A DNA stretch of 64,000 bases from Aliihoeflea sp052435735 (GCA_052435735.1 JBQVNB010000011.1:68060-132059), one strand, 5' to 3'; numbered from the stretch's first letter, positions 8,277 to 17,966 are shown. The notes: a model not told the origin generated them from the sequence alone. Numbers and translations: made by a program.

Positions 8277-11255
8277 ATGACCGAAACCTTCCGCATCGGC
8301 GACGCCGGACGTCTCACCCCCGCGCGCACCGCCCGCTTCACCTTCGACGGCAAGTCCTACCAGGGCCTTCAGGGCGACACGCTCGCCTCCGCGCTGCTCG
8401 CCAACGGCGTCCATCTCGTCGGCCGTTCCTTCAAATACCACCGTCCGCGCGGCTTCCTCTCCGCCGGCGCGGAGGAGCCGAATGCGCTCGTCGGCATCCA
8501 CCGCGATGCCGCCCGCAAGACGCCGAACGTGCGCGCCACGGTGCAGGAGGTTTATGACGGCCTCACCGCCGTCTCGCAAAACCGCTGGCCCTCGCTTGCC
8601 TTCGACATCGGCGAGGCCAACGATCTCGGCTCGCCGATGTTCTCGGCCGGTTTCTACTACAAGACCTTCATGTGGCCGAAGGCCGCGTGGGACAAAGTCT
8701 ACGAGCCCTTCATCCGCCGCGCGGCCGGGCTCGGCGTCGCGCCGGACCAGCCCGATCCGGACCACTATTCCTCGTTCTACGCACATTGCGACGTGCTGGT
8801 GATCGGCGGCGGCGCGGCCGGCATCGCGGCGGCGCTCGCGGCAGCTTCCGGCGGCTCGCGTGTCATCCTCGCCGATGAGCAGGCCGAATTCGGCGGCGCT
8901 CTGCGCTTCGAGACGGGCGCCGAGATCGACGGCATGGGCGGCTGGGACTGGGCGCAGTCCAGCCTTTCGAAGCTCAAGGCCATGGACAATGTCCGCGTCC
9001 TGCCGCGCACCACTGCCTTTGGCTACTACGCGCAGAACCTCGTCGGGCTGGTCGAGCGCGTCACCGACCACCTTGCCAATCCCGGCAAAGACCTGCCGCG
9101 CGAGCGCCTCTGGCAGGTACGCGCCGCCAAGGTGATCATCGCCACCGGCGCGATCGAGCGGCACATGGTCTTCGCCGACAATGACCGGCCGGGCATCATG
9201 CTGGCCTCCGCTGCGCGCACCTTCCTCAACCACTATGGCGTCGCGGTCGGCAAAAATGTCGGCGTCTACACCGCGACGGATTCCGCCTATGCTGCCGCCA
9301 TCGATCTGAAAAAAGCCGGCGTTTCCATCGCTGCCATCGTCGACATCCGCGACGCGCCGCAGGGCTCCGCCATCGACGAGGCCCGCGTGCTCGGCATCGA
9401 AATCCTCACCGGCCACGGCGTCGTCAAGACCGGCGGCAAATTGCGCATCGCCTCCATGGCCGTCGCGCCGAAATCGGGCGGCACGACGCGTGTCATTCCG
9501 GTCGATGCGCTGTTGATGTCGTCCGGCTGGACGCCCTCCGTCCACCTGTTCTCGCAATCGCGCGGCAAGGTCACGTTCGACGACGCCACCCAGCGCTTCC
9601 TGCCCGGCACTTACGCGCAGGACTGCGTCTCCGTCGGCGCCAGCAACGGCACCGATACGCTGCAGGCCGTCATCGACGAGGCCTATGAAGCGGGGAAAAA
9701 GGCGACGAAGGGCTCGAAGGCCAACCGCCCCGCCGCCTCGACCTCCGAAAACTGGACCGGCAACTTCCTCGGCACCGGTCCCGGTGCGGACGCTGACACC
9801 ACCGTCAAGGCCTTCGTCGATTTCCAGAATGACGTCACCGCCAAGGACATCCGCCTTGCCGTGCGCGAAGGCATGCGCTCGATCGAGCACGTCAAGCGTT
9901 TCACCACCAACGGCATGGCCACCGACCAGGGCAAGACGTCGAACATGCACGGCCTTGCCATCGCCGCCGAGACGCTCGGCAAGCCGATCCCGCAGGTCGG
10001 CCTCACCACTTTCCGCGCGCCCTATACGCCGGTCACCTTCGGTGCCATCGTCGGCCATTCGCGCGGCAGCCTGTTCGATCCGACGCGCCGCACCGCCATG
10101 CACGGCTTTGCCGAAGGCCACGGCGCGGTGTTCGAGGATGTCGGCCAGTGGAAGCGCGCCTGGTTCTTCCCGCAGGCGGGCGAGGACATGCACCAGGCCG
10201 TCGCGCGCGAATCGAAGACCGTGCGCCAGTCGGCCGGCATCTTCGATGCCTCGACCCTAGGCAAGATCGAAGTCGTCGGCCCGGACGCCGCCCAGTTCAT
10301 GGAACTCCTCTACACCAACCCCTGGGCGAAGCTCGAGCCCGGCCGCTGCCGCTATGGCATCATGTTGCGCGAGGACGGCTTCATCTACGATGACGGCGTC
10401 GTCGGCCGCCTTGCCGAAGACCGCTTCCACGTCACCACGACGACCGGCGGCGCCGCACGCGTGATGAACCACATGGAGGACTACCTCCAGACCGAATTCC
10501 CGCATCTGAAAGTCTATCTCACCTCGACATCCGAGCAGTGGGCGGTGATTGCGGTGCAGGGGCCAAAGAGCCGCGACATCATCGCACCTCTCGTCGAGGG
10601 CATTGACATCTCGGACGCCGCCATGCCGCACATGTCCGTGCGCGAGGGCACGATCTGCGGCGTGCCGACCCGGCTCTTCCGCATGTCGTTCACCGGCGAA
10701 CGCGGCTTCGAGATCAACGTGCCGGCCGATTTCGGCGAAAGCGTTCTGGAAGCCGTCTGGGGCGAGGCGCAGAAGCAAGGCGCCTGTCTTTACGGCACCG
10801 AGACGATGCACGTCCTGCGCGCCGAAAAGGGCTACATCATCGTCGGCCAGGAAACAGACGGCACCGTCACACCGCAGGATGCCGGGCTTGATTGGGCGAT
10901 CGGCAAGAAGAAGACCGACTTCGTCGGCATTCGCGGCCTGAAGCGCCCCGACCTCGTCGGCACCGGCCGCAAGCTGCTCGTGGGCCTCAAGACCGTCGAT
11001 CCGAACGTCGTCCTCGAAGAAGGCGCGCAGATCGTCGCCACCCCCGAACAGCCGATCCCGATGAAGATGATCGGCCACGTCACCTCAAGCTACTGGTCCC
11101 CCAATTGCGGCCGTTCCATCGCACTCGCGCTGGTCGTCGATGGACGCTCGTTGATCGGTAAGCGGCTGTTCGTGCCGATGCCGGGGAAGGTGATCGAGGT
11201 GGAGGTGACGGGGACGGTGTTCCTCGATGAGAGCGGGGAGCGGTTGAATGGCTAA
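8277..11255 (+). CDS. soxA: Sarcosine oxidase subunit alpha
   Basis: The 992-residue alpha subunit. Residues about 10-100 form the ferredoxin-like domain (GKSYQGLQGDTLASALLANG, SFKYHRPRG). Residues about 170-480 form the NAD/FAD-type fold with VLVIGGGAAGIAAALAAASG. Residues about 600-985 are a GcvT-like folate domain that lets the iminium product react with tetrahydrofolate to give 5,10-methylene-THF (FDASTLGKIEVVGPDA, GERGFEINVP, KGYIIVGQETDGT). All expected domains are present and full length. A family A repeat separates it from soxD, so its translation starts independently. Confidence 0.96.
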   Translation: MTETFRIGDAGRLTPARTARFTFDGKSYQGLQGDTLASALLANGVHLVGRSFKYHRPRGFLSAGAEEPNALVGIHRDAARKTPNVRATVQEVYDGLTAVSQNRWPSLAFDIGEANDLGSPMFSAGFYYKTFMWPKAAWDKVYEPFIRRAAGLGVAPDQPDPDHYSSFYAHCDVLVIGGGAAGIAAALAAASGGSRVILADEQAEFGGALRFETGAEIDGMGGWDWAQSSLSKLKAMDNVRVLPRTTAFGYYAQNLVGLVERVTDHLANPGKDLPRERLWQVRAAKVIIATGAIERHMVFADNDRPGIMLASAARTFLNHYGVAVGKNVGVYTATDSAYAAAIDLKKAGVSIAAIVDIRDAPQGSAIDEARVLGIEILTGHGVVKTGGKLRIASMAVAPKSGGTTRVIPVDALLMSSGWTPSVHLFSQSRGKVTFDDATQRFLPGTYAQDCVSVGASNGTDTLQAVIDEAYEAGKKATKGSKANRPAASTSENWTGNFLGTGPGADADTTVKAFVDFQNDVTAKDIRLAVREGMRSIEHVKRFTTNGMATDQGKTSNMHGLAIAAETLGKPIPQVGLTTFRAPYTPVTFGAIVGHSRGSLFDPTRRTAMHGFAEGHGAVFEDVGQWKRAWFFPQAGEDMHQAVARESKTVRQSAGIFDASTLGKIEVVGPDAAQFMELLYTNPWAKLEPGRCRYGIMLREDGFIYDDGVVGRLAEDRFHVTTTTGGAARVMNHMEDYLQTEFPHLKVYLTSTSEQWAVIAVQGPKSRDIIAPLVEGIDISDAAMPHMSVREGTICGVPTRLFRMSFTGERGFEINVPADFGESVLEAVWGEAQKQGACLYGTETMHVLRAEKGYIIVGQETDGTVTPQDAGLDWAIGKKKTDFVGIRGLKRPDLVGTGRKLLVGLKTVDPNVVLEEGAQIVATPEQPIPMKMIGHVTSSYWSPNCGRSIALALVVDGRSLIGKRLFVPMPGKVIEVEVTGTVFLDESGERLNG

Positions 11256-11278
11256 TTTGGAAACAGCCAGCCCTGTCG

Positions 11279-11392
11279 CGCCCCCCTCTGGGCTGCCGCC
11301 CATCTCCCCCGCGAGGGGGGAGATCAATCTCGTCTTCGCCGTGCGTGATCTCCCTCCTTGCGGGGGAGGTGTCCGGCAGGACAGAGGGGGGC
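11279..11392. repeat. Palindromic intergenic repeat, family A copy 2
   Basis: Second copy of the C-rich/G-rich inverted repeat, between soxA and soxG. The left arm carries GGGCTGCCGCCCATCTCCCC in place of the TCCTGCCGGAC version, while the right arm keeps GGTGTCCGGCAGGACAGAGG. The two arms therefore have diverged or were recombined from different subtypes. Confidence 0.88.
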
Positions 11393-11441
11393 AACGTAGA
11401 GCGCTTCCTTCCAATGATTTCGCTGCGGCAAGATTCAAGGC

Positions 11442-11993
11442 ATGACCATGACAGCTTCTCAAGCCACCCGCCGCCCCATCCTCGCCGGCCGCCAGACCGC
11501 CGCGTCGAACGCCACGGTCACCGTCGCGCCGCCGGCATCGCGCCTGTCGCTGCGCGCTCCATCCGAAAGCGTCGCCGCGCTTTCATCCGCGCTCGGCCTC
11601 ACTCTCCCGACCAAGCCAAAAACCACCGCTTCCGCCAACGCGCGCCACGCGCTCTGGCTCGGCCCGGACGAATGGCTCGTCATCGACGAGACCGGCGCGG
11701 ACCTCGCGGCGCTCCTGAAGCCCGTCGCCGCCTTCCATTCCGCCGTCGACGTCTCGCACCGCAACGCGGCCTTCGTCGTCTCGGGGAAGGGCGCAGCTAC
11801 AGCCATCAATGCCGGCTGCCCGCAGGATCTCTCGCTCGCCGCATTCCCGGCAGGCGCCGCCTCGCGCACCATCCTGCATAAGACCGAGATCGTGCTTTTC
11901 CGCACCGGGGACGACGAATTCCGCGTCGAGTGCTGGCGGTCCTTCGCCGACTATGCCTTCACCTTCCTCACGGAAGCCGCGCGCGACGCTTAG
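11442..11993 (+). CDS. soxG: Sarcosine oxidase subunit gamma
   Basis: A 183-residue protein with the SoxG pattern: LSLRAPSESVAALSSALGL, ARHALWLGPDEWLVIDE, then VDVSHRNAAFVVSGKGA and FRTGDDEFRVECWRSFADYA. It is the fourth subunit of the sarcosine oxidase heterotetramer and packs against the folate domain of alpha. The gene overlaps the convergent GGDEF-EAL gene by four bases. The start MTMTASQ was chosen; an ATG two codons later is equally good. Confidence 0.92.
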   Translation: MTMTASQATRRPILAGRQTAASNATVTVAPPASRLSLRAPSESVAALSSALGLTLPTKPKTTASANARHALWLGPDEWLVIDETGADLAALLKPVAAFHSAVDVSHRNAAFVVSGKGAATAINAGCPQDLSLAAFPAGAASRTILHKTEIVLFRTGDDEFRVECWRSFADYAFTFLTEAARDA

Positions 11994-14680
11994 GACGCTT
12001 TCCTCAGCCGCTGCTCATTGGCGAAGGCGATGAGTTCGCGGGCGGGCATCGGCCTTGCCAACGCATAGCCCTGCAGCGCGTCGCAGCCGAGGCGCTGGAG
12101 GATGTGGGCGTGCTCCATCGTCTCGACGCCTTCGGCCAGCACCTGGATGCCGAGCGAGTGGCCCATCTCGATGATCGAGCCGAGAAGCTGGCGCTGGGCG
12201 AGCGAGCCGACGATCGGCTGGACGAGCTGCCGGTCGATCTTCAGGCGCTGCGGCTTCAGCTTCAACAGCGAGACGATCGAGGCGTAGCCGGTGCCGAAAT
12301 CGTCGATCTCGACGTCGATGCCGATCGATTTCAGTTCGTCGACATGCGCCATCAGCCGGTCGTCATGTTCGTCGAGGAAGATCGATTCCACCAGTTCGAA
12401 GGCGATCCGCCGCGGTTCGATCTGCATCTTGCGCAGCCCCGCGAGCAGGTCCGCATTGTGGAGACGTCGCGCCGACACGTTGACCGAGGCCTGCGGCACG
12501 CGCAGCCCCTGCAACTCCCACACGCCGAGCTGCGCGACGGTCGCCTCCAGCATCCGGCTGTCGATCTCCTGCACGACGTCGAGTTCCTCGGCGACCTTGA
12601 GGAAATAGGTGGGAGCGAGCAGGCCCCTTTGCGGGTGTTCCCAGCGCGCCAGCGCCTCGACGCCGATGATCTCGAAGGTCTGGGCGTCGAATTGCGGCTG
12701 GTAGTGCGGCACGAACTCGCCGCGCTCGAGGCCCGAGCGGATGTCGTCGGCTATCTGCTTGGTGGTGATGATCTCGGCCTGCAGTTCCTCGGAGAAGAAC
12801 TGGAAGCAGTTGCGTCCATTCCGCTTGGCCCGGTAGAGCGCGATGTCGGCATTGACGAGAAGGCGGGTCGCGTCGGCGATCGTGTCGGTATCGGCCGCGA
12901 TGCCGACCGAGCCTCCGATGCGACATTCGTGCTCTTCATAGAGCGTCGGTTCCTGAAGCTTGACGATGATCGTGGCGGCCAGGTCGGCAAGGCTCTCCGC
13001 CGAAAGCAGCGCGGCATTGCGCGCCCGGCGCACGACGACGAATTCGTCGCCGCCGACGCGCGCCACGAAGTCGGTCGGCCACACCGCATGGCGCAGGACG
13101 TTGGCGGCATGGACGAGCATCGCGTCGCCGGCCGCATGGCCGAGCGTGTCGTTGATTTCCTTGAAGCGGTCGAGGTCGATCTGCAGGATCGCCGCCACCT
13201 CCCGGCCTTCGGCGAAGGCCTTTGCATGTTCGGCGATCGTCTCGTCGAGATAGCGCCGGTTGGGAAGGCCGGTGAGCGAATCGTGCAGGGCATTGAACTC
13301 GATCCGTTCGCGGATCGATTCCAGCTCGGCGTTGCGTGCCTCCGAAAGGAGGACCGCCATGTTCAACGCCTCGGCCCGCTCGACATCCTCGGTCACGTCC
13401 CAGTTGACGCCGACGATCCGCGGCGGCGCGGTCTCGTCCTGGAACACCGAACCGATGGCGCGAACGTGGCGGATCGATCCGTCGTCGAGGATCAGGCGGT
13501 AGTCGGAGTGGTAGCGGCCGGTCTCGCGCATGGCGGCGGAGAAGTCTGCCTCCGCGCGCACCTTGTCGTCGGGATGCAGGCGACGTGCCCAGAAGGGATA
13601 GTTGCGGATGCCGGCATCCTGCGGATAGCCGTAGAGCTCGTTCATCCGGTCGTCCCAGATGAGTTCGCCGTTCTGGACGTCCATCTCCCAGATGCCGATC
13701 CGCGAGGCCTGGACGGCGAGGCGCAGCCGGCGCGACAGGCGTTCGAGTTCCAGCTTGCGCTCGCGCATGTCGGCGATGTTGCGCTGGCGCTCGTCCATCA
13801 GGCGGCCCATGATGAAGGTCGGGCCGAGCACCAAAAGGGCGGCGGCGATCAGCCAGGCATAGAGCTGCCCGCGGCCGGGGATCGGCTGGTCCCAGCCGCC
13901 CTTCGGGCGGGCGGCGATCTGCCATGTGCCCGAAGGCAGCAGGACGTCGACGGTCACCGGGTCGTCGGCGAGGATCGAGGCGGGCCCGAAGAAGCGGTCG
14001 CCGCGAATACCGGCGGCATCGCGTCCGACGATGGCGATCTCGATGGCGAGGTCCTCGTCGAGAAGGCCGCTCTGGCGGTAAAGCTGTTCCACATCGACGA
14101 TCGCCGAGACGATGCCCCAGAATTCGCGAACGCCCATCGCATTGCGCGAGAAGACGGGGAAGCGGCCGATGAAGCCCTGTCCGCCCTGCACCAGGTCGAC
14201 GGGGCCGGCGAGCACCAGCCCGCCCGAATTGCGGGCCTGGAAGACCGCACCGCGCTGCGATTCGCTCGTCCGGTAGTCGAGCCCGACCGCCCGTTCATTG
14301 CCTTCGATCGGATGGATCAGCTTGACCACGAGATCCGGCGCGGCGGCGATGTGGCGGATCTGCAGTTCCTGCGTCAGGAGACTGCCGACCAGTTCGGAAA
14401 ACTCGGCCTGCTCGATTTGCGGATTGGTTTCGATCGAGGCCACGAGGCCGCGCACGAGCTGGATGTTGGCGTTGATCGAGCCTTCAAGCTTGGCACGCAC
14501 GAGGCTCGCCTTGGAGAGCACGTCCGAGCGCAGCTTCTGGTCGAAGACGTTCTGGTTCTGGTGAAGGGCGAAGATCGCGGCGGCGACCACGACGATGGTG
14601 GCGAGCAGCAGGTGCAGATGGCTGGCGCGTATCCGCCGCAACCCCCTGCGATTGCTTTTCTGGTCCGAAAGCCCGCCCAT
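11990..14680 (-). CDS. Membrane PAS-GGDEF-EAL cyclic-di-GMP enzyme
   Basis: An 896-residue inner-membrane signalling protein. An N-terminal helix (LHLLLATIVVVAAAIFALHQ) and a second one near residue 285 (LIAAALLVLGPTFIMG) bracket a periplasmic CHASE-like sensor. Then come a PAS domain (GIWEMDVQNGELIWDDRMNE), a GGDEF domain with the intact motif VGGDEF near residue 540, and an EAL domain with VEALARWEHP near residue 675. The EAL site residues are present (FELVES, DDFGTGYAS, KIDRQLV, LAEGVET), so phosphodiesterase activity is likely; the GGDEF half also looks competent. The periplasmic ligand is unknown. It converges on soxG with no visible terminator. Confidence 0.92.
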   Translation of the reverse strand: MGGLSDQKSNRRGLRRIRASHLHLLLATIVVVAAAIFALHQNQNVFDQKLRSDVLSKASLVRAKLEGSINANIQLVRGLVASIETNPQIEQAEFSELVGSLLTQELQIRHIAAAPDLVVKLIHPIEGNERAVGLDYRTSESQRGAVFQARNSGGLVLAGPVDLVQGGQGFIGRFPVFSRNAMGVREFWGIVSAIVDVEQLYRQSGLLDEDLAIEIAIVGRDAAGIRGDRFFGPASILADDPVTVDVLLPSGTWQIAARPKGGWDQPIPGRGQLYAWLIAAALLVLGPTFIMGRLMDERQRNIADMRERKLELERLSRRLRLAVQASRIGIWEMDVQNGELIWDDRMNELYGYPQDAGIRNYPFWARRLHPDDKVRAEADFSAAMRETGRYHSDYRLILDDGSIRHVRAIGSVFQDETAPPRIVGVNWDVTEDVERAEALNMAVLLSEARNAELESIRERIEFNALHDSLTGLPNRRYLDETIAEHAKAFAEGREVAAILQIDLDRFKEINDTLGHAAGDAMLVHAANVLRHAVWPTDFVARVGGDEFVVVRRARNAALLSAESLADLAATIIVKLQEPTLYEEHECRIGGSVGIAADTDTIADATRLLVNADIALYRAKRNGRNCFQFFSEELQAEIITTKQIADDIRSGLERGEFVPHYQPQFDAQTFEIIGVEALARWEHPQRGLLAPTYFLKVAEELDVVQEIDSRMLEATVAQLGVWELQGLRVPQASVNVSARRLHNADLLAGLRKMQIEPRRIAFELVESIFLDEHDDRLMAHVDELKSIGIDVEIDDFGTGYASIVSLLKLKPQRLKIDRQLVQPIVGSLAQRQLLGSIIEMGHSLGIQVLAEGVETMEHAHILQRLGCDALQGYALARPMPARELIAFANEQRLRKAS

Positions 14681-14816
14681 CGATTGCCCCGACGCTGCCC
14701 CAATGCCTGTTGGGCCAAGATGAGCGGGGAGACCTTAAATTAGCATTTAGGCGGCGCAGCATGGCCGGCGTGGGAGGGAATAAACCGGCTCGCGCCGGCG
14801 GCTTTTCCAAACAGGG

Positions 14817-15593
14817 TTAAATCGCCGTTATGCCGCCATCGGCTGCAAGCGTCTGGCCGGTCATGAAGGAGTTCTGCGGACAGCCGGCGAACAGCATCAC
14901 CTCGATCACCTCGTCGATTTCGGCCAGCCGGCGCATCGGCACGCCGCGCACCAGTTCCTTCTCGCCCGACGCGGCGTCCTCGCCCAGCGCGCCGAGCGCG
15001 TCCGTCGCCATCGGCGTGCGGGCATAGGAGGGGCAGACGGCATTGATGCGGATGCCCTTCGAGGCATATTCGGCCGCCGCCGAGCGCGTCAGGCCGACGA
15101 CGCCGTGCTTGGCCGCCGAATAGACGCTGAGCCGAGGCGCGCCGGCGATGCCGGCGACCGATGCGACATTGACGATCGCGCCCTTCGATCCGTCGCGGCG
15201 ATACTGCCGCTCCAGCACCGGCAACTGGTGCTTCATGGCGTAGAAGACGCCCATCAGGTCGATGTCGATGACGCGCCGCGCCTCCTCCGAATCCATCAGC
15301 GGCAGCTTCGAGAAGGCATGCGCGATGCCGGCATTGTTGAAGGCGACGTCGAGACGTCCGAAGCGCGCCAGCGCCAGTTCGACGAGATCGCGTGAATGCT
15401 CCTCATGCGCCACGTCGCCCGCAAGGCTCGCCGCCTTGTCCCCGAACGGGTCAGCAACGGCATTCAGCTGGGCCTCGCGGATGTCCGAGAGGACGAGATT
15501 GGCGCCCTCCTCGGCCAGCCGCTCAGCGAGCCTCTTGCCAAAGCCGCCGCCCGCGCCGGTGACGATCGCCGTCAGCCCCTCATAACGCTTCAT
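14817..15593 (-). CDS. SDR family oxidoreductase
   Basis: A 258-residue short-chain dehydrogenase with the dinucleotide loop TGAGGGFGKRLAE, the NNAG motif, the catalytic YSAAK and the C-terminal TGQTLAADGG. It ends the minus-strand arm of the TetR-controlled cluster, 23 bases after the kinase-like gene. Its substrate is unknown; next to a MaoC hydratase and an acyl-CoA dehydrogenase a 3-hydroxyacyl or keto-acyl oxidoreductase is plausible. The ATG at MKRYEGLTAIV gives the normal family length; a longer open frame upstream runs into the neighbouring gene and was rejected. Confidence 0.9.
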   Translation of the reverse strand: MKRYEGLTAIVTGAGGGFGKRLAERLAEEGANLVLSDIREAQLNAVADPFGDKAASLAGDVAHEEHSRDLVELALARFGRLDVAFNNAGIAHAFSKLPLMDSEEARRVIDIDLMGVFYAMKHQLPVLERQYRRDGSKGAIVNVASVAGIAGAPRLSVYSAAKHGVVGLTRSAAAEYASKGIRINAVCPSYARTPMATDALGALGEDAASGEKELVRGVPMRRLAEIDEVIEVMLFAGCPQNSFMTGQTLAADGGITAI

Positions 15594-15616
15594 GTCATGT
15601 TCCCCGCTCTGCCGGC

Positions 15617-16651
15617 TCACTTGCCGGTCTTGATGGTTTCGACGGCCAGCTCCGCCAGAAGCGTCACCGCCTGGCCGTAGGTCTTCGCCTTTTCCGGGTT
15701 GGATGCGTTGCCGTCGAGCGCGCGCTTGTAGACACCCTGGCAGATCGCCGCGAGGCGGAAGAAGGAGAAGGCGACGTAGTAGGTCCAGTTGTCGATGCCG
15801 ACAATGCCGCGGCGCTCGCAATAAGCCTCGACATATTCGGCTTCGGTCGGCAGGCCGAGCGCCTTGCGGTCGATGCCGCCCAGGCCCTTGAAGGCGGATG
15901 TGTGCGGCAGGCGCCACTGCATGCACTGGTAGGAAAGGTCCGCATAGGGATGGCCGAGCGTCGACAGTTCCCAGTCCAGCACCGCGACCACCTTCGGTGC
16001 GTCGGCCGCGAAGATCATGTTGTCGAGCCGGTAGTCGCCATGGACGAGCGAGACGACGCCGTCATCGGGAACCGCATGGGCCTCGAGCCAGGCGAGCAGC
16101 GTTTCCATGTCCTCGATGCGGCCCGTCTCGGACGCCCGGTACTGGCTCGACCAGCGCGCGAACTGGCGGTCGAAATAGCTGCCCGGCCGGCCGAAATCGG
16201 CAAGCCCGGCCGCCTCGACATCGACCGAATGGAGCGCCGCCAGCACCCGGTTCATGTCGTCATAGATCGCCTTGCGCTCGGCATTGTCCTTCGCGTCCGG
16301 CAGGGCAGGGTCCCAGAAGATGCGCCCGTCGACGAAATCCATGACGTAGAACATACGCCCGATCGGCGAATCCTCGGGGGCGAGGTGGACCATGTTGGGC
16401 ACCGGCACGCCGGTCCCGGCCAACGCCTTCATGACGCGGAATTCGCGGTCGACCTGATGGGCCGATTTCAACAGTTCGCCCGGCGGCTTGGCGCGCAGCA
16501 CGTAGCGTCCGCTCTTCGCCGTCAAAAGGTAGGTCGGGTTCGACTGGCCGGCATTGAACTTCTTGATATCACCGAGCCCCGCAAAGCCCGGGATCGCGGC
16601 TTCCAGATAGGGGGCGAGCGTTGCCGCGTCGAGCGCGTTGGGATCGCTCAT
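15617..16651 (-). CDS. APH-type kinase of the ACAD10/LvaA class
   Basis: A 344-residue aminoglycoside-phosphotransferase-fold kinase. The catalytic loop VHGDYRLDNMIF and the metal-binding DWELSTLGHPYADLSY are intact, as is the N-lobe FNAGQSNPTYLL with VLRAKPPG. This subgroup is not an antibiotic resistance enzyme: it corresponds to the kinase half of eukaryotic ACAD10/11 and to LvaA of levulinate catabolism, which phosphorylate 4-hydroxyacyl-CoA. The matching ACAD11-type dehydrogenase is encoded on the opposite arm of the same cluster. Its stop overlaps nothing, but it starts inside the last codons of the MaoC gene (4-base overlap), so they are co-transcribed. Confidence 0.88.
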   Translation of the reverse strand: MSDPNALDAATLAPYLEAAIPGFAGLGDIKKFNAGQSNPTYLLTAKSGRYVLRAKPPGELLKSAHQVDREFRVMKALAGTGVPVPNMVHLAPEDSPIGRMFYVMDFVDGRIFWDPALPDAKDNAERKAIYDDMNRVLAALHSVDVEAAGLADFGRPGSYFDRQFARWSSQYRASETGRIEDMETLLAWLEAHAVPDDGVVSLVHGDYRLDNMIFAADAPKVVAVLDWELSTLGHPYADLSYQCMQWRLPHTSAFKGLGGIDRKALGLPTEAEYVEAYCERRGIVGIDNWTYYVAFSFFRLAAICQGVYKRALDGNASNPEKAKTYGQAVTLLAELAVETIKTGK

Positions 16652-17139
16652 GCCCGTGCTTCCTCGCGTTGCAGGACGGCGAGCGTCAGCCAGCGCGCCG
16701 TCAAGGCGGGCTTCTTGACGCCCTCGATCTCCACCGTCACATCGGTCGCCACCTGTATCCAGCCCGATGGCCGCACATTGACGTCGGCAAGGACGAAGCG
16801 GCCGCGCACCCGCGCGCCGGTCTTCACCGGGGTGACGAAGCGAACCTTCTCGAACCCGTAATTGACGCCCATTTCGGCATTCGCCAGCGGCGGGATCGAT
16901 TCATAGGAAAACGCCGAGAGCAGCGACAGCGTCAGGAAGCCATGGGCGATCGTCCCGCCGAAGGGCGTCTCGGCGGCGCGCACCGGGTCGACATGGATGA
17001 ACTGGTGGTCGTCGATCGCTTCGGCGAACATGTCGATCATGCCCTGGGTGACCGTGCGCCAGGGCGACACGCCGATCTCGTTGCCGACATTCGCCACCAG
17101 CCGGTCGATATCGACCGGCTCCAGACGGGGACCTTCCAT
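16648..17139 (-). CDS. MaoC-like (R)-enoyl-CoA hydratase
   Basis: A 163-residue single hot-dog domain. The hydratase-2 motif is visible as AIDDHQFIHVDPVRAAETPF followed by GGTIAHGFLTLSLL, with the Asp/His catalytic pair. Such proteins add water to trans-2-enoyl-CoA. Between an SDR upstream and a kinase downstream it fits a beta-oxidation-like pathway. The chosen ATG (MEGPRLEPVDI) gives the family length and lies 11 bases after the SDR stop; a longer frame would overlap the SDR gene. Confidence 0.9.
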   Translation of the reverse strand: MEGPRLEPVDIDRLVANVGNEIGVSPWRTVTQGMIDMFAEAIDDHQFIHVDPVRAAETPFGGTIAHGFLTLSLLSAFSYESIPPLANAEMGVNYGFEKVRFVTPVKTGARVRGRFVLADVNVRPSGWIQVATDVTVEIEGVKKPALTARWLTLAVLQREEARA

Positions 17140-17150
17140 GGCTGAAACCC

Positions 17151-17966
17151 TTATTCCTTGAACAACGACATGCCGTGCTGGACGGACTGCCCGCCATCGA
17201 TCGGCAGAATCGCGCCCGTCACGTAACTTCCGGCTTTCGAGCACAGATACAATGTCGCTCCCGCAATGTCATGCGGTGCGCCGATCCGGCCGAGCGGAAC
17301 GCGTGAGCCGACATGGTCGGCCTGTTCCTCGGTCGCCGTCGCAAAGGCCGTCATGCGGCTCTGGAAGGGGCCGGGCGCGAAGGCGTTGACGGTGATCCGC
17401 CGTCCCGCGAGCTCGATCGCCAGGGTTCGCGTCAAGTGATGCACCGCCGCCTTGGACGCCGTGTACGAATAGGCGCCGTCGGCGATCGGCTGCGTGCCCA
17501 TCACCGATCCGAGATTGACGATCCGCGCCGGGTCCTCGTCGCTGGCCGCGCGTTCGAGTTCGGGCAACAACTCGCGCGTCAGGTGGAAAAGCCCGGTGAC
17601 GTTGACGTTCATCACCTTCGCCCAGGCCGAATACGGAAAATCGGCGAGTTCCGCCCCCCAGGAAATGCCGGCATTGTTGAACAGGATGCCGAGCTTGTCG
17701 GTCCGGTTCCTGACCTCGGCGACGAGGGCGGCGACGCCTTCCTCCGAGGACACGTCGCCGCCGAAGCCCTCGGCCGTGCCGGGCGTTCCGAGCGCATTCA
17801 GTTCCTCGGCGGTGCGGGCGCAGTCATGTCCCTTGCGCGAGGCGATCAGCACGCGGGCGCCGCCATGCATCAGGGCGGTCGCCGCCATGCGGCCGATGCC
17901 CGTGGCCGCGCCGGTGACGAGCGCGGTCTTGCCGCGCACGGAATATAGGTCCTCGATAAAGCTCAT
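17151..17966 (-). CDS. SDR family oxidoreductase, first gene of minus-strand arm
   Basis: A 271-residue short-chain dehydrogenase with TGAATGIGRMAATAL, FNNAGISWG, the serine block NLGSVMGTQ, catalytic YSYTASKAA and the tail VTGAILPIDGGQSVQHG. It is the promoter-proximal gene of SDR-MaoC-kinase-SDR, transcribed away from the tetR gene. The start MSFIEDLYSV sits behind a GGGAGGAA ribosome site. The palindromic operator in its leader suggests direct control by the adjacent TetR protein. Substrate unknown. Confidence 0.91.
   Translation of the reverse strand: MSFIEDLYSVRGKTALVTGAATGIGRMAATALMHGGARVLIASRKGHDCARTAEELNALGTPGTAEGFGGDVSSEEGVAALVAEVRNRTDKLGILFNNAGISWGAELADFPYSAWAKVMNVNVTGLFHLTRELLPELERAASDEDPARIVNLGSVMGTQPIADGAYSYTASKAAVHHLTRTLAIELAGRRITVNAFAPGPFQSRMTAFATATEEQADHVGSRVPLGRIGAPHDIAGATLYLCSKAGSYVTGAILPIDGGQSVQHGMSLFKE

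Noticed and set aside
8073..10193. Long antisense open frame (706 codons) across soxA
   Set aside because: Low-complexity His/Arg/Asp/Gly composition, no motif, and it lies fully over a well-supported gene.
11930..14743. Plus-strand open frame of 937 codons across the GGDEF-EAL gene
   Set aside because: Antisense shadow; the minus strand encodes intact CHASE/PAS/GGDEF/EAL motifs.
14817..15926. Longer version of the SDR gene with about 110 extra N-terminal residues
   Set aside because: The extra part is an out-of-frame reading of the kinase gene; the family N-terminus starts at the internal ATG.
15617..16651. Aminoglycoside phosphotransferase (antibiotic resistance)
   Set aside because: Shares only the fold; sequence blocks and context match the acyl-CoA-linked kinase subgroup.
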